Assembly (NCBI GenBank): GCA_965279205.1
Contig: OZ257144.1
Span: 496,001-560,000 of the forward strand
Reading direction: 5' to 3'
DNA length: 64,000 nt
Origin: UBA7672 sp965279205
GTDB taxonomy: Bacteria; Pseudomonadota; Alphaproteobacteria; Caulobacterales; Hyphomonadaceae
A program made the position numbers and the translations under genes. The notes below the pieces were generated by a model that did not search any database, had not been told where the DNA came from, and saw nothing but the letters and a program-made list of their open reading frames with translations. Below are positions 24,817-34,076 of the stretch, piece by piece; the first letter of the stretch is position 1, and every line of letters starts with the position of its first letter.

Positions 24817-25860
24817 ATGACGCGACAGGCCATGCTTCTGGCGTCCGCCCTGATATCTATCGTGGCCCTTGGCGCTGCGCCGGCTTTTGGCCAGGCAGCC
24901 TCTGGCTACCAGAAGCCGAAAACCAGCTGGGGCGCCCCCGACCTCGGTGGCTTCTGGAGCAACACGTCGCTTACCACCATGCAGCGCCCGCCCGGCGCCG
25001 AGAAACTGGTGATGAGCGAGGAGGAAGCCCGCAAACTCGCCAACCGCAATGTCTACTCCGCGGCCCAGCGCGAAGAGGCCGGCGCCTCCAAGGTCGACGA
25101 GAAATCCTCCGCCGAACTTCTCTCCGACAAGAACGCCTCGCGCGCCTACAACCGCTTCTGGATGGACCCGGGCCAGAGCTACGCCACCGTGAAGGGGGAA
25201 TACCGCTCGTCCTGGATCACCTATCCGCAGGACGGCCGCATTCCCTACACTGACCGCGGCATCTCGGCGAACATGCGCTCCAATTCCTTCGACGACTTCG
25301 AAACGCGGCCGCTGCCCGAGCGCTGCATCATGAGCTTCACCGGAGGCGCCGGACCGGTGCTGGGCAACGGAATGTACAACAACACCTACCAGATCGTGCA
25401 GGCGCCCGACCACGTCATGATCCTCACCGAGATGATCCACGACGTCCGTGTCATCCCGATCAAGGGCGCGCACGGCCCGAACAACATCCCGAAATGGGGC
25501 GGGGATTCCGTCGGCTGGTATGAAGGCGACACCCTGGTCGTCGAGACCATCAATTCGCATCCCAAGCAGCGGTCCTACATCTCCAACACAGGCCGCGTGA
25601 CCGAGCGCTATACCCGTTGGTCCGACACCGAGATCTACTACGAGTTCAAGGTCGAGGACCCCACGCTGTACACGCAGTCCTGGGGCGGAGAGATGTCGCT
25701 CAAGTTCTCGAGCGAGCCGCTCTACGAATACGCGTGCCACGAGGGCAATTATGCTCTGCCTGGCATTCTCGCCGGGGCCCGCCAGCTCGAGCGCGAAGGC
25801 CGTCCGCATCCTCCCGAAAAGCCCATTTTCGCGGGCGTGGATGTGTCCGACGGCGAATAG
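24817..25860 (+). CDS. Exported hypothetical protein of a sphingomonad-type family
   Basis: A 347-residue precursor with a signal peptide ending GAAPAFGQ. The conserved strings PDLGGFWSN, LPERCIMSF, NNTYQIVQAPDHVMILTEMIHDVRVIPI and GDSVGWYEGDTLVVETIN are familiar from exported proteins of unknown function that are abundant in sphingomonads and other degraders, often near catabolic genes. The fold and activity are not established. The start is GAGAGGGAG-ATG like. It converges with the following NTF2-like gene, 9 bases apart. Confidence 0.78.
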   Translation: MTRQAMLLASALISIVALGAAPAFGQAASGYQKPKTSWGAPDLGGFWSNTSLTTMQRPPGAEKLVMSEEEARKLANRNVYSAAQREEAGASKVDEKSSAELLSDKNASRAYNRFWMDPGQSYATVKGEYRSSWITYPQDGRIPYTDRGISANMRSNSFDDFETRPLPERCIMSFTGGAGPVLGNGMYNNTYQIVQAPDHVMILTEMIHDVRVIPIKGAHGPNNIPKWGGDSVGWYEGDTLVVETINSHPKQRSYISNTGRVTERYTRWSDTEIYYEFKVEDPTLYTQSWGGEMSLKFSSEPLYEYACHEGNYALPGILAGARQLEREGRPHPPEKPIFAGVDVSDGE

Positions 25861-25869
25861 CGAAGCGGC

Positions 25870-26448
25870 CTAGAATTCCTTCGCCTTCCGGGCGTCCGCT
25901 ACAGGATCGCATGCGGCGCCGCACCGTTCATAATATTCGGCGCGCAGGTCCGGCATCGGATTGGTGATCTTGTTGGGCGGAATGCCGATCGAGCTGGCCT
26001 GGTGCAGCAGGATCAGCCAGCGGCCATCCGCCTGCTTCTCGAACACGAACATGGTCGAGGCCGCATTCTCGTAGGTCACCTGCGCCGCCGATGCGAAGAA
26101 GTATCCACGCTCCCACACCAGGATCTTTGCAAAGCGAGGATCGATCTTCAGCACATCGACGTCATAAGCGAACTTCATCGCCTTCGAGGCCAGCTCGTTG
26201 TTGATCATGGGGCCGCTATAGGCCGCGGCGCTGCGCTCCTGCCGCGCTTGCCATGGGATCTCGGCATAACCCGGTCCGCCATCGACCGATCCCGGCGCGA
26301 ACAACGCCCAGGGTGTCCGGGCTTCGGCGTGGCTCACGCGTTCATACCAGTCGGCGATGACGGCGCGGATCTTCGCCTCGTCCTCTTTGGTCTGAGCGAA
26401 AGCGGGCAGGGCGGCGAGCGCCAGTACAAACAGGACAGAAAATCGCAT
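25870..26448 (-). CDS. Exported NTF2-like protein
   Basis: A 192-residue precursor with signal peptide MRFSVLFVLALAALPAFAQ. The mature sequence EAKIRAVIADWYERVSHAEARTPWALFAP and SAAQVTYENAASTMFVFEKQADGRWLILLHQASS is the NTF2/SnoaL-like arrangement, here in a periplasmic protein. The start at 26448 gives the signal peptide; 12 extra codons upstream do not. C-terminal cysteines (RCGAACDP) may form a disulfide. Ligand unknown. Confidence 0.78.
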   Translation of the reverse strand: MRFSVLFVLALAALPAFAQTKEDEAKIRAVIADWYERVSHAEARTPWALFAPGSVDGGPGYAEIPWQARQERSAAAYSGPMINNELASKAMKFAYDVDVLKIDPRFAKILVWERGYFFASAAQVTYENAASTMFVFEKQADGRWLILLHQASSIGIPPNKITNPMPDLRAEYYERCGAACDPVADARKAKEF

Positions 26449-26507
26449 CGGGCATCCCCTCGTCACGAGAACGATGCCATCCAATCCGGGCGGAAATTGG
26501 GAAGCGT

Positions 26508-26939
26508 CTAAGTCGCGACGGCCTTGGCGCCGGTATCCGGCATCAGCGACAGCACGAAGTCGCGGAACAATTCCGGCCGCCGCACGAAGTCGCCCAGCGG
26601 CAGGTCTTCCTTGCCGACCGCGCGCGGCGAGCAGTTGACCCCGGCGCGCATCAGGCTCTCGACGACGTCCTGGCGCTTGTCGCTGCCCGAGACCACCGCA
26701 ACGCGGAATTTGCCCATGCTGGCGATGCGCGTGACCGTCGCATCTTCGTCGGTCGAATCCGGAAGCATCAGGTCGATAACGACAAGGTCGAAACGCTCAA
26801 GGCGCAGCTTCCGCTCGGCGTCGAGCAGCGAAACGGCGATGACCAGATCAATGCCGAAACGCTTGCGCGAGGCAGCAGCAGCGGCAGCGGCCAGCAATTC
26901 GCCGGCGCGCGCGTGATCCTCCACCCACAAGACCTTCAT
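26508..26939 (-). CDS. Response regulator receiver protein
   Basis: A 143-residue single receiver domain. The acidic pair E7/D8 (VLWVEDHARAG) and the phosphoacceptor in LVVIDLMLPDSTDED are present, and the switch Ser/Lys region is VVSGSDKRQD. The usual K near the end is replaced by a less clear AVGKEDLPL. No output domain follows, so it would act by binding partners, like CheY. It is divergent from an acyltransferase gene. Its histidine kinase is unknown. Confidence 0.85.
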   Translation of the reverse strand: MKVLWVEDHARAGELLAAAAAAASRKRFGIDLVIAVSLLDAERKLRLERFDLVVIDLMLPDSTDEDATVTRIASMGKFRVAVVSGSDKRQDVVESLMRAGVNCSPRAVGKEDLPLGDFVRRPELFRDFVLSLMPDTGAKAVAT

Positions 26940-27123
26940 GCACTTCCCCCAAGTCGAGTCCCGTCATGGCCCCAACCAAGGCGTCTGACAGCGTTTAAAG
27001 AATTTCCCGGGCGCTACGTTTCGCGCGTGCGAAAAACTCCACAAGACGATTTTCGCTCGCTATCTGTTACGAATGGTTAACAAGTTCAATGGACCTACCG
27101 GTAACAAGGACATTGGGGACGGA

Positions 27124-28062
27124 ATGGTCGAACAAGCTGAAACCGCTGTCGCCGCTGTCGACAAAGGCCTCGCCGCCTTCCTCGACCCGGAAAGGAGCGA
27201 TGGGCATATCGTCGATATTCTTATCGAGGAGCGCTGCCCAAGCTGGGTGAACCACTGGAGCTGGCCGATGATCCGGCCGGTTCTCTATTCCATGCTTGGC
27301 TACAAAAAGGCGCTGCGCTGGGCCAACGAGATCAAGCAGCTGAAGTCCGGCGCAGACTGTTTTTCCTACCTCGACAAGGCGCTTGCCCTTTCCGTCAGCA
27401 CGCGGGGCCTCGAAAACGTGGCCGCCACCGGCCGCTGCGTCCTCGTTTCGAATCACCCTACCGGCCTTGCCGATGGGTCGATCGCGCTCGCGGCGCTGAA
27501 CTCGGTCCGCCGCGACATCGAGATCATGGCCAATGCCGATGCGTGCCGCGTCAATCCTCGCTTTGCCGAAGTGATCATTCCGGTCGAGTGGGTGCAGGAC
27601 AAGCGCACCATCGCCAAGACGCGCGAGACGCTGCGCCGCGCCGCTGCGACCTTCTCCGCCGAACGCATGCTGGTCGTCTTCCCGTCCGGCGCGCTCGCGC
27701 AGATGCGCAATGGCCGCCTGATCGATGAACCCTGGCATCAGACGGCGGTCTCGCTCGCGCGCAAGAACAAGGCGCCGGTTATTCCGCTCCACATCGAGGC
27801 GCGCAATTCCTGGCTCTATTACCGGTTCTGCAATCTCAACAAGGAATTGCGCGACATCACCCTGTTCCACGAACTGCTCAACAAGCAGGGCGACAAATTC
27901 CACCTCACCTTCGGCAAGCCGATCCCGCCCGAACACCTTGTCGGCGAGCCCCAGGCCGTCACCGACCATCTTCGCGCCTATGTCGAGGACGTGCTGCCAA
28001 AGGATCCGGAAAAACCGTTCGAGCCGCTGAAGGACTCGAAAGGCGAAGAAGCTTCAGGCTGA
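27124..28062 (+). CDS. Lysophospholipid acyltransferase-like protein (PlsC-related)
   Basis: A protein of about 312 residues of the acylglycerophosphate acyltransferase superfamily. VSNHPTGLADG is the catalytic His/Asp box (a variant of NHX4D with one extra residue), and VVFPSGALAQM the second, substrate-binding box. These enzymes place acyl chains on lysophospholipid, ornithine lipid or similar. It is membrane-associated but has no clear transmembrane helix at the start. The ATG at 27124 has GGGGACGGA upstream; an ATG at 27073 is in frame but has no ribosome binding site. Confidence 0.82.
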   Translation: MVEQAETAVAAVDKGLAAFLDPERSDGHIVDILIEERCPSWVNHWSWPMIRPVLYSMLGYKKALRWANEIKQLKSGADCFSYLDKALALSVSTRGLENVAATGRCVLVSNHPTGLADGSIALAALNSVRRDIEIMANADACRVNPRFAEVIIPVEWVQDKRTIAKTRETLRRAAATFSAERMLVVFPSGALAQMRNGRLIDEPWHQTAVSLARKNKAPVIPLHIEARNSWLYYRFCNLNKELRDITLFHELLNKQGDKFHLTFGKPIPPEHLVGEPQAVTDHLRAYVEDVLPKDPEKPFEPLKDSKGEEASG

Positions 28063-28141
28063 CATAGCCTCCTTCACGCGCCTGTTTTTGCGTGCTTACT
28101 CTGAGCCCGCATCGCGTTACGCGTGAGGGGACTGCACGCCC

Positions 28142-29434
28142 ATGAAAACCTTCCTGCGATTCTACGGCGCGCCGATCTTGATCGTGGTGCTCGGCCTTGT
28201 CGTCGCCTTCCTCTTCATGGCGCCGGCCCCGCCGAAGACGATCACCATAGCTGGCGGCGCCACGGGCGGCACCTATGCAGCAACCGCTGAACACTATGCC
28301 GAGGCGCTGCGCGTGCAGGGCATCGAGGTCAGCGTCCTCACCACGGCCGGCTCGGTCGACAACCTCAAGCGCGTGAAGGCCAAGGAGGCCGATGTCGGCA
28401 TCGTGCAGACAGGCGTTGCCGCCGATCTGGGCGTGGAGGGCGCCCGGTCGCTCGGCGCGGTGTTCTACGAGCCGTTCTGGGTCTTCCATCGCGCCGACGT
28501 TGTCGTTGATGAATTGCAGGACATTGCCGGCAAGCGTGTCGCCATCGGGCCGGAGGGCTCCGGCGTACGCGCCCTTGCAACGCTGCTGCTCAACGAGGCT
28601 GGCGTCAAAGCCGGCAGCTACGCGGCGGGCGATCAGGCGGGGCAGGCTGCGGCGGCGGCTCTCAAGGCCGGAGAGATCGACGTGGCGCTTGTGGTGTCTG
28701 GCGCAACAACGTCCTGGATCTCGGACTTGATCGGCGATCCCGCCATTAGCCTGACGTCGATGCGCGAGGCGAATGCGCTTGCCCGCCGCCATCCCTATCT
28801 CGACGAGGTCACGCTCTATCGCGGTGTTGTCGATCTTGCCCGCATCCTGCCGAAGGACGACGTCACGCTGATTGCTCCGGCGGCGCAAATCGTGGTGCGC
28901 GAGGATCTGCATCCCGCCATCCAGTCGCTTCTGCTGGAAGCGGCGTTCAAGGAGCATGGCGGCGGCTCGATCCTCGCCGATGGCGGTCGTTTCCCGACGT
29001 CCCAGCTCGCCGACATTCCCGTCTCCGACGAGGCGGAACGCTACTACAAGGGCGGCCCGACTTTCCTCCGCTCGATCTTCCCCTACAGCGTCGCGAACTT
29101 CCTCGAGCGCGCCTGGGTGCTGGCGATCCCCCTCATCACCCTGCTGATCCCGCTGGTTCGCGCCGCCCCGCCGCTCTATCGCTGGCGCATCCGTCGCAAG
29201 ATCTATGTCTGGTACAAGGATCTACGCGATCTCGAAGCTGCCGGCCGCGCCGCCGAGACGGTGGAGGAACGCACCGAGGTCCGCGCCAAGCTTGCCGACC
29301 TCCAGGCGGAGACAGGCAAGGTCGAAGTCCCCGTCAGCTACACCGACGATCTCTACCGGCTGCGTTCGCACATCCGCTTTGTCGCCGAACTGATCGACAA
29401 GCAGTCGGCGCAGGAACGGCATGCAAGGATCTGA
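28142..29434 (+). CDS. TAXI family substrate-binding protein with membrane anchors
   Basis: A 430-residue protein. A transmembrane helix lies at about residues 8-27. A TAXI-type solute-binding domain follows (GGATGGTYAATAEHYAEAL, VDNLKRVKAKEADVGIVQTG, GSGVRALATLLLNEAG). A second helix is near residue 325-347 (AWVLAIPLITLLIPLVRA), then ~80 cytoplasmic residues with a likely coiled coil. Classical TAXI proteins deliver acids to TRAP transporters, but no permease gene is nearby and the domain is tethered. It may therefore be a sensor or membrane-bound receptor. The ATG follows a plausible ribosome site. Confidence 0.87.
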   Translation: MKTFLRFYGAPILIVVLGLVVAFLFMAPAPPKTITIAGGATGGTYAATAEHYAEALRVQGIEVSVLTTAGSVDNLKRVKAKEADVGIVQTGVAADLGVEGARSLGAVFYEPFWVFHRADVVVDELQDIAGKRVAIGPEGSGVRALATLLLNEAGVKAGSYAAGDQAGQAAAAALKAGEIDVALVVSGATTSWISDLIGDPAISLTSMREANALARRHPYLDEVTLYRGVVDLARILPKDDVTLIAPAAQIVVREDLHPAIQSLLLEAAFKEHGGGSILADGGRFPTSQLADIPVSDEAERYYKGGPTFLRSIFPYSVANFLERAWVLAIPLITLLIPLVRAAPPLYRWRIRRKIYVWYKDLRDLEAAGRAAETVEERTEVRAKLADLQAETGKVEVPVSYTDDLYRLRSHIRFVAELIDKQSAQERHARI

Positions 29435-29466
29435 TGTGAGCGCTGGGGCCGGCCACGCCCTCAACC

Positions 29467-29577
29467 TGTCATCCCGGCCGCAGCGGCGCAGTCGCGGAGG
29501 GCCGGGATCCATTCATCCGCTTGTCCGAACGTTGAAGAATAGTTCCCGGACAGCGCTGGCGCGTTTCCGGGATGACA
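29467..29577. repeat. Dispersed palindromic intergenic repeat, copy A
   Basis: A 111-base unit with ends TGTCATCCCGG and CCGGGATGACA. Inside are GCCGGGATCCATTCATCCG and TTCCCGGACAGCGCT, both also present in copy B at 46557-46657. It sits between two convergent genes (TAXI and LytTR). Confidence 0.85.
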
Positions 29578-29630
29578 AGCGATGATGTGTCTCCACGTCA
29601 CCGAACGCTTTCATCCAAAGCGATCCCGCC

Positions 29631-30434
29631 CTAGCCCCAGCTCGCGTCCCTGACCGCCTTCTGGTAGGTGCGGCTCACGGGCGCCTCGGCGCCGGACTTC
29701 AGCTTCAGCGTCACCTTGCCATCGCCCCGCGCGACATCGGCAAGACCCTGCTTCGCCACCCACCACGACCGGTGAGTCTGAAGACCCTCCAGCGCCGCCA
29801 GCTCACGCACCGCATCGGCCAGCCGCATCAGGATCAGCGTTTCACCCGCGCTGGTGTGGACACGCAGATAGTGGTCCTCGGCGGAGACCGCATAGACCTG
29901 TGCGCCGCGGAACTTCACGGGCAAGCGATCGGCGAAAACGACGCCAGCGGCAAGGCCAGCTGCAACCGCCTCGCTCGCGGCAGGCGCAGCCTGTTTTTCG
30001 GCGACGCGCTCGATCGTCCACGCGCCGGCCGTCAGGATCACCGAAATGACGATGACATACAGGTATTGCTGCCCCAACCAGCTCACGTCCTGAATCGTGC
30101 CGTCCCCCGCCGCTTCGATCAGGAACAGGCCGATGGTGATCGGAACGGAAATCAGCGCCGCGACCACGCCGATCTGGATCGCCGGATGGGCCTTGGGAAG
30201 CCAGCGATCGAATATCAGCGGGTTCACGAAGATGCTGGAGACGATCCCGACCCCCATCAGGCCGGTCCAGTAGACGATGCGTTCCGCGAACGGAATCTGG
30301 GTCGTTTCGTAGACGCCGAACCAGGCGAACACCAATCCCAGGATCAGCGCGACACCCGCCCAGCGCAGGATACTCACAGTCCAGGCGGGCATGGCGCGTG
30401 CTGCTTCCTCTCCCGGGCTCTGGTTCTGGCTCAT
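29631..30434 (-). CDS. Membrane-bound LytTR transcription regulator
   Basis: The protein is 267 residues: an N-terminal block with four predicted membrane helices (about residues 20-140), then a LytTR DNA-binding domain (residues ~175-262; VYAVSAEDHYLRVHTSAGETLILMRLADAV, HRSWWVAKQGL, ISRTY-like VSRTYQKAV). LytTR domains bind paired direct repeats. The ATG at 30434 is where the membrane part starts. It is divergent from a DUF2141/carotenoid oxygenase pair, which is its likely target; a 13-base direct repeat lies between them. Confidence 0.87.
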   Translation of the reverse strand: MSQNQSPGEEAARAMPAWTVSILRWAGVALILGLVFAWFGVYETTQIPFAERIVYWTGLMGVGIVSSIFVNPLIFDRWLPKAHPAIQIGVVAALISVPITIGLFLIEAAGDGTIQDVSWLGQQYLYVIVISVILTAGAWTIERVAEKQAAPAASEAVAAGLAAGVVFADRLPVKFRGAQVYAVSAEDHYLRVHTSAGETLILMRLADAVRELAALEGLQTHRSWWVAKQGLADVARGDGKVTLKLKSGAEAPVSRTYQKAVRDASWG

Positions 30435-30587
30435 CGGTTGGCGTTTCGTGGCTGCATTTCGCGCTTCGCGAACGGTGTAACCCGGCGCTTGGCGAAGCAA
30501 AACAGGCCCTTTGCGCAATTCACATGGCGTAACTGCGTTCGGCGCCCGATCTTGGCCTGGCCGGCGGAAATCCGGCCTGATCGAGCA

Positions 30588-30616
30588 ACCGAAACCCCGA
30601 CTCACCGAAACCCCGA
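30588..30616. promoter_or_regulatory. 13-base direct repeat, candidate LytTR site
   Basis: ACCGAAACCCCGA occurs exactly twice, at 30588-30600 and 30604-30616, 16 bases start to start. It lies just upstream of the DUF2141 ATG, facing the divergent lytTR gene. Confidence 0.4.
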
Positions 30617-30632
30617 ACCAACGGAGTTCCAG

Positions 30633-31097
30633 ATGAAACGCCTCCCCCTCCTGCAACCGCTTCTGGCCGCCCTGGCGCCTCTCTCGGCCCTGGTCGTTGG
30701 CCTGGCGATGATCACACCCCAGCCCGCCTTCGCCGACCCTGCCACGGCAAAGCTCACGGTGACTGTCACAAACATCAAGGACCACACCGGCGCCCTGATG
30801 ATCGCGGTCTATGACAAGGCCGGCTATGACACGGACAAGCAGGTTGCCGCTGCCGCGGTTCCGGCCGCCGCCAACACGGCCAGCACCACGTTCGACCTGC
30901 CGGCGGGCGAGTACGGCATCAAGATGTTCCACGACGTCGATGGCGACGGGAAAATGGGAACCAACCCGTTCGGCATGCCGCTCGAGCCCTATGCCTTCTC
31001 GAACAACGCGCCGGCCCAGTTCGGCCCGGCCAAGTGGGACGCGGCCGCCTTCCAGGTCGACGCGCCTGCCACCGCCCACGCCATCAAGCTGAACTAG
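30633..31097 (+). CDS. DUF2141 exported protein
   Basis: A 154-residue precursor with an N-terminal signal peptide of about 34 residues ending AFAD. The mature domain has the DUF2141 signature: LTVTVTNIKDHTGALMIAVYD, DLPAGEYGIKMFHDVDGDGKMGTNPFGMPLEPYAFSNNA. It is a periplasmic beta-sandwich of unknown role, often seen next to lipid or carotenoid genes. GGAG precedes the ATG. It is followed after 10 bases by the carotenoid oxygenase gene, forming a two-gene operon. Confidence 0.88.
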   Translation: MKRLPLLQPLLAALAPLSALVVGLAMITPQPAFADPATAKLTVTVTNIKDHTGALMIAVYDKAGYDTDKQVAAAAVPAAANTASTTFDLPAGEYGIKMFHDVDGDGKMGTNPFGMPLEPYAFSNNAPAQFGPAKWDAAAFQVDAPATAHAIKLN

Positions 31098-31107
31098 GCT
31101 CACGCAC

Positions 31108-32574
31108 ATGAACCTCTCCCGCCGCACCCTGTTGCACGCCGGCCTGATGACCGGCGCCGCTCTCGCCATCGCGCCCTCGGCGCTGGCCTCGCCCGACGCC
31201 CCCTGGCGTCTCGGCTACACCACGGCGCCGGCCAAGGGCTTCGACCCGGCCCCGATGCGCCTCATCTCGGGCAAGGCGCCTGCCGGTCTCTCCGGCGCGC
31301 TCTACCGCAATGGCCCGTCGCAATTCCGCTATGGCGACGCCTATTCCAGCCACTGGTTCGATGGCGATGGCATGGTCCACCGCATTGCCGTGCAGGACGG
31401 CAAGGCCATCCACACCGGCCGCTTCGTCCAGACCGGCAAGCGCAAGGCCGAACAGGCCGCGAACCGCTTCCTCGCGCCCGGCTTCGGCACCAAGGCCGAT
31501 CCCTCCTACCAGGTCGGTTCATCCGACGACGTCAACGCGGCGAACACGTCGGTTGCGATGGTCGGCGGCGAGATGCTGGCGCTGTGGGAAGCGGGCTCCG
31601 CCTTCCGCCTCGACCCGGTGACGCTGGAAACGCGCGGCCCGAAAGTCTGGCGCAAGGATCTCGCGGCGATGCCGTTCCTCGCCCATCCCAAGCGCGAACC
31701 CGACGGCCGTCTCTGGAACCTTGCCGTGTCCAGCATGACCAACGGCTCGGGCAAGATCGGCATCTACCGCATCGCCACCGACGGCGCGCTCGAGGATTTC
31801 GGCATGGTCGATATCGGTATCGCCAGCTACATCCACGACTGGACGATGACGGACCGCAAGCTGATCATTCTCGTCCAGCCTTGGGTTTATGCCGGCACCG
31901 GCTACGCCATCAACGGCTTCGAATGGCGCCCGCAACAGGGGCTGAAAGCCGTCATCATCGACAAGGACAATCTCAAGAACCAGCGCTGGACCCAGACCGA
32001 AGCGCGCGCCTTCTACCACACCGGCGCCGCGTGGGAGGAAAGCGACGGCACGATCAGGCTCGACGCCTGCTTCTCGCCTGAACCGGTGCTCGGGCAGGGC
32101 GGCGGCGCGGCCGAAATCCGTGGCGAATACGTCCCGCGCGATACGCCAACAACGCTGACCCAGATGGTGATCCCGCCGCAGGGCGATTCGAAACTGATCG
32201 CCACATCGCTCGGCGGCGACTTCCCGCAGGTCGATCCGCGCCGTCACGGCCTTGCGCGCAAGCTTACCGTCATCGCCGGCGGCGGCGCGCCGAACCACCC
32301 CGGCGCCACCTCGATCTCGATGCAGGACTGGTCGACCGGCAAGTCGCAGACCTACGATTTCGGCGCCAACTACATGGTCGAGGAACACCTCTTCATTCCA
32401 AAACCCGGCAAGCCGGCGGAAAGCGACGCCTGGCTGGTCGGCACCGCCATCAACCTGCGCGCCGGCAGAAGCGAGCTGTGGGTATTCGATGTGGCCGACA
32501 TCACGGCCGGCCCGGTCGCTGTCTGGCAGGCGGACTATTCCTGGCCGCTCGGCTTCCACGGGACCTGGGCGTAG
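31108..32574 (+). CDS. Carotenoid oxygenase, Tat-exported
   Basis: A 488-residue protein of the retinal pigment epithelial membrane protein/carotenoid cleavage family. A twin-arginine start (SRRTLLHAGLMTGAAL) suggests export folded, with iron loaded. The four iron-binding histidines are visible in HPKREPDG, SYIHDWT, FYHTGAAWEE and the C-terminal LGFHGTW. It cleaves a polyene with oxygen; the apocarotenoid product is not predictable. The DUF2141 gene precedes it. No carotenoid synthesis gene is in the window. Confidence 0.9.
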   Translation: MNLSRRTLLHAGLMTGAALAIAPSALASPDAPWRLGYTTAPAKGFDPAPMRLISGKAPAGLSGALYRNGPSQFRYGDAYSSHWFDGDGMVHRIAVQDGKAIHTGRFVQTGKRKAEQAANRFLAPGFGTKADPSYQVGSSDDVNAANTSVAMVGGEMLALWEAGSAFRLDPVTLETRGPKVWRKDLAAMPFLAHPKREPDGRLWNLAVSSMTNGSGKIGIYRIATDGALEDFGMVDIGIASYIHDWTMTDRKLIILVQPWVYAGTGYAINGFEWRPQQGLKAVIIDKDNLKNQRWTQTEARAFYHTGAAWEESDGTIRLDACFSPEPVLGQGGGAAEIRGEYVPRDTPTTLTQMVIPPQGDSKLIATSLGGDFPQVDPRRHGLARKLTVIAGGGAPNHPGATSISMQDWSTGKSQTYDFGANYMVEEHLFIPKPGKPAESDAWLVGTAINLRAGRSELWVFDVADITAGPVAVWQADYSWPLGFHGTWA

Positions 32575-32668
32575 TCCGCTCAACTCCGTAACAAGAATTT
32601 AAACGCGCGCCGACGCGAAGCGGGCTAAGCACGGGCAAACAGAAACGCCCGACTCAGTCCGTCTCGCA

Positions 32669-33958
32669 ATGACCGTCTACCGCAACGTCGCGTCCCTTAT
32701 CATGGCGGTCATGCTGCTTCAGGCGGCATCCGGCATATTGAGTGTCACCACGCCGCTGGCGCTCGACTATATGGGCGCCTCCGCGCTTGGCGTCGGCACG
32801 ATCGCTGCCGTCTTCTCGGCCGGCTTCATGCTCGGCTCATGGTTCGCGCCAGACATTGTCCGGCAGGTCGGCCATATCCGCGCCTATTCCGCCGCCGCCG
32901 CCATTTACGCCGCCGGCATTCTCGCCATGGGCCTCGCCTTCGATCCGGTCGCGTGGGGACCGCTGCGCTTCTTCCAGGGCGCGGCCTCCGCGGTGATGTT
33001 CACCGCGGCCGAAAGCTGGATTGCGGATTCAACGCCCCGTTCGAAGCGCGGCGGCGTGATGGGGCTCTACCAGCTGCTGCTCAAAGTCGCGATGTCCTGC
33101 GGTCCGCTGCTGATCATCGAACACGCTGCCGACGACATCCGCCCCTTCATGTGGGCCGGCGTGCTGATGACGCTGGCCGTCGTTCCGCTCTGCGCCACCC
33201 AGCGCGCCCAGCCTGTCCTGCCTGACAGGGAAGCGCTCAGCCTCGGCGCCATGATGCGCATTCCACCAGCAGCCCTCGCAGGAGCGATCATTGCCGGCGT
33301 CTGCAACACCGGCATCACCAGCCAGCTGCCGCTCTACGCCAAGGACCTGCAGCCCGGCGCCGCTGGCGCCTCGGCCGCCACGCTCTATATCGCCGCGATG
33401 GTGGGCGGCATCATCACGCAATGGCCGGCAGGCCTGATCTCGGACAAGGTCGACCGGCGCTTCGTCGTGGCGGGTCTCGCTGCGATCGCTCTCGGCGCCT
33501 GCATCGCGCTTTATCTGACAGCGGGCAGGGTGTCGTTCTCGATCACGGTGCTTTTGTCCGCCCTCTGGGGCGCCGGCGCTCTGTCCTTCTATTCAGTGTC
33601 TGCCTCTCACGCGACCGATCGCACCGAAGCCGGCAAGATCGCGCAGGTCATGTCCGGTATGCTCTTCATCTGGGCCGGCGGTTCTGTGCTGGGGCCGCTG
33701 CTGTCCGGCGTCGTCGCCGACACCAAGCTCGGCCAGCCCGGCGTCTTCGCGGTGATGGCCATCGGCTATTTTGCGCTCATGGCCGCCAATCTCGGCCGCC
33801 TGGTCGTGAAGAGCCGGCCGCTCGCCGCCGACCGCACACCGTTCCAGCCCGTCGGCGCGACCAGCGTCGTCCAGGGCAAGGTCGCCGACGATGCCGAGCG
33901 CGCCGCGCAAAATCATTCGGCGCCACCCCCCGACAAGGGATCAGAACAGCCCGTCTGA
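32669..33958 (+). CDS. MFS transporter
   Basis: A 429-residue integral membrane protein with about 12 helices. The loop-2/3 region has DIVRQVGHIRAY, a relaxed form of the MFS signature. The ending is hydrophilic, about 40 residues. It resembles uncharacterised YcaD-like transporters by layout (RSKRGGVMGLYQLLLKVAMSCGPLLI). Substrate unknown. It lies between the carotenoid operon and sucC with no obvious promoter evidence for either linkage. Confidence 0.88.
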   Translation: MTVYRNVASLIMAVMLLQAASGILSVTTPLALDYMGASALGVGTIAAVFSAGFMLGSWFAPDIVRQVGHIRAYSAAAAIYAAGILAMGLAFDPVAWGPLRFFQGAASAVMFTAAESWIADSTPRSKRGGVMGLYQLLLKVAMSCGPLLIIEHAADDIRPFMWAGVLMTLAVVPLCATQRAQPVLPDREALSLGAMMRIPPAALAGAIIAGVCNTGITSQLPLYAKDLQPGAAGASAATLYIAAMVGGIITQWPAGLISDKVDRRFVVAGLAAIALGACIALYLTAGRVSFSITVLLSALWGAGALSFYSVSASHATDRTEAGKIAQVMSGMLFIWAGGSVLGPLLSGVVADTKLGQPGVFAVMAIGYFALMAANLGRLVVKSRPLAADRTPFQPVGATSVVQGKVADDAERAAQNHSAPPPDKGSEQPV

Positions 33959-34076
33959 AACGCTGGAAAAGGCGACAAAAGGGCCAAGTTGCCTAAGCGC
34001 GACCCATGCGGTAATCGCCAGCCTCGCGGAGCCAGCGCGGCTCTCCCCACGAACCAGGCCTGAGGGGCGAAATTTC

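Noticed and set aside
24571..25809. 412-codon frame on the - strand
   Set aside because: Antisense of the exported family protein at 24817, which has a ribosome site, signal peptide and conserved strings.
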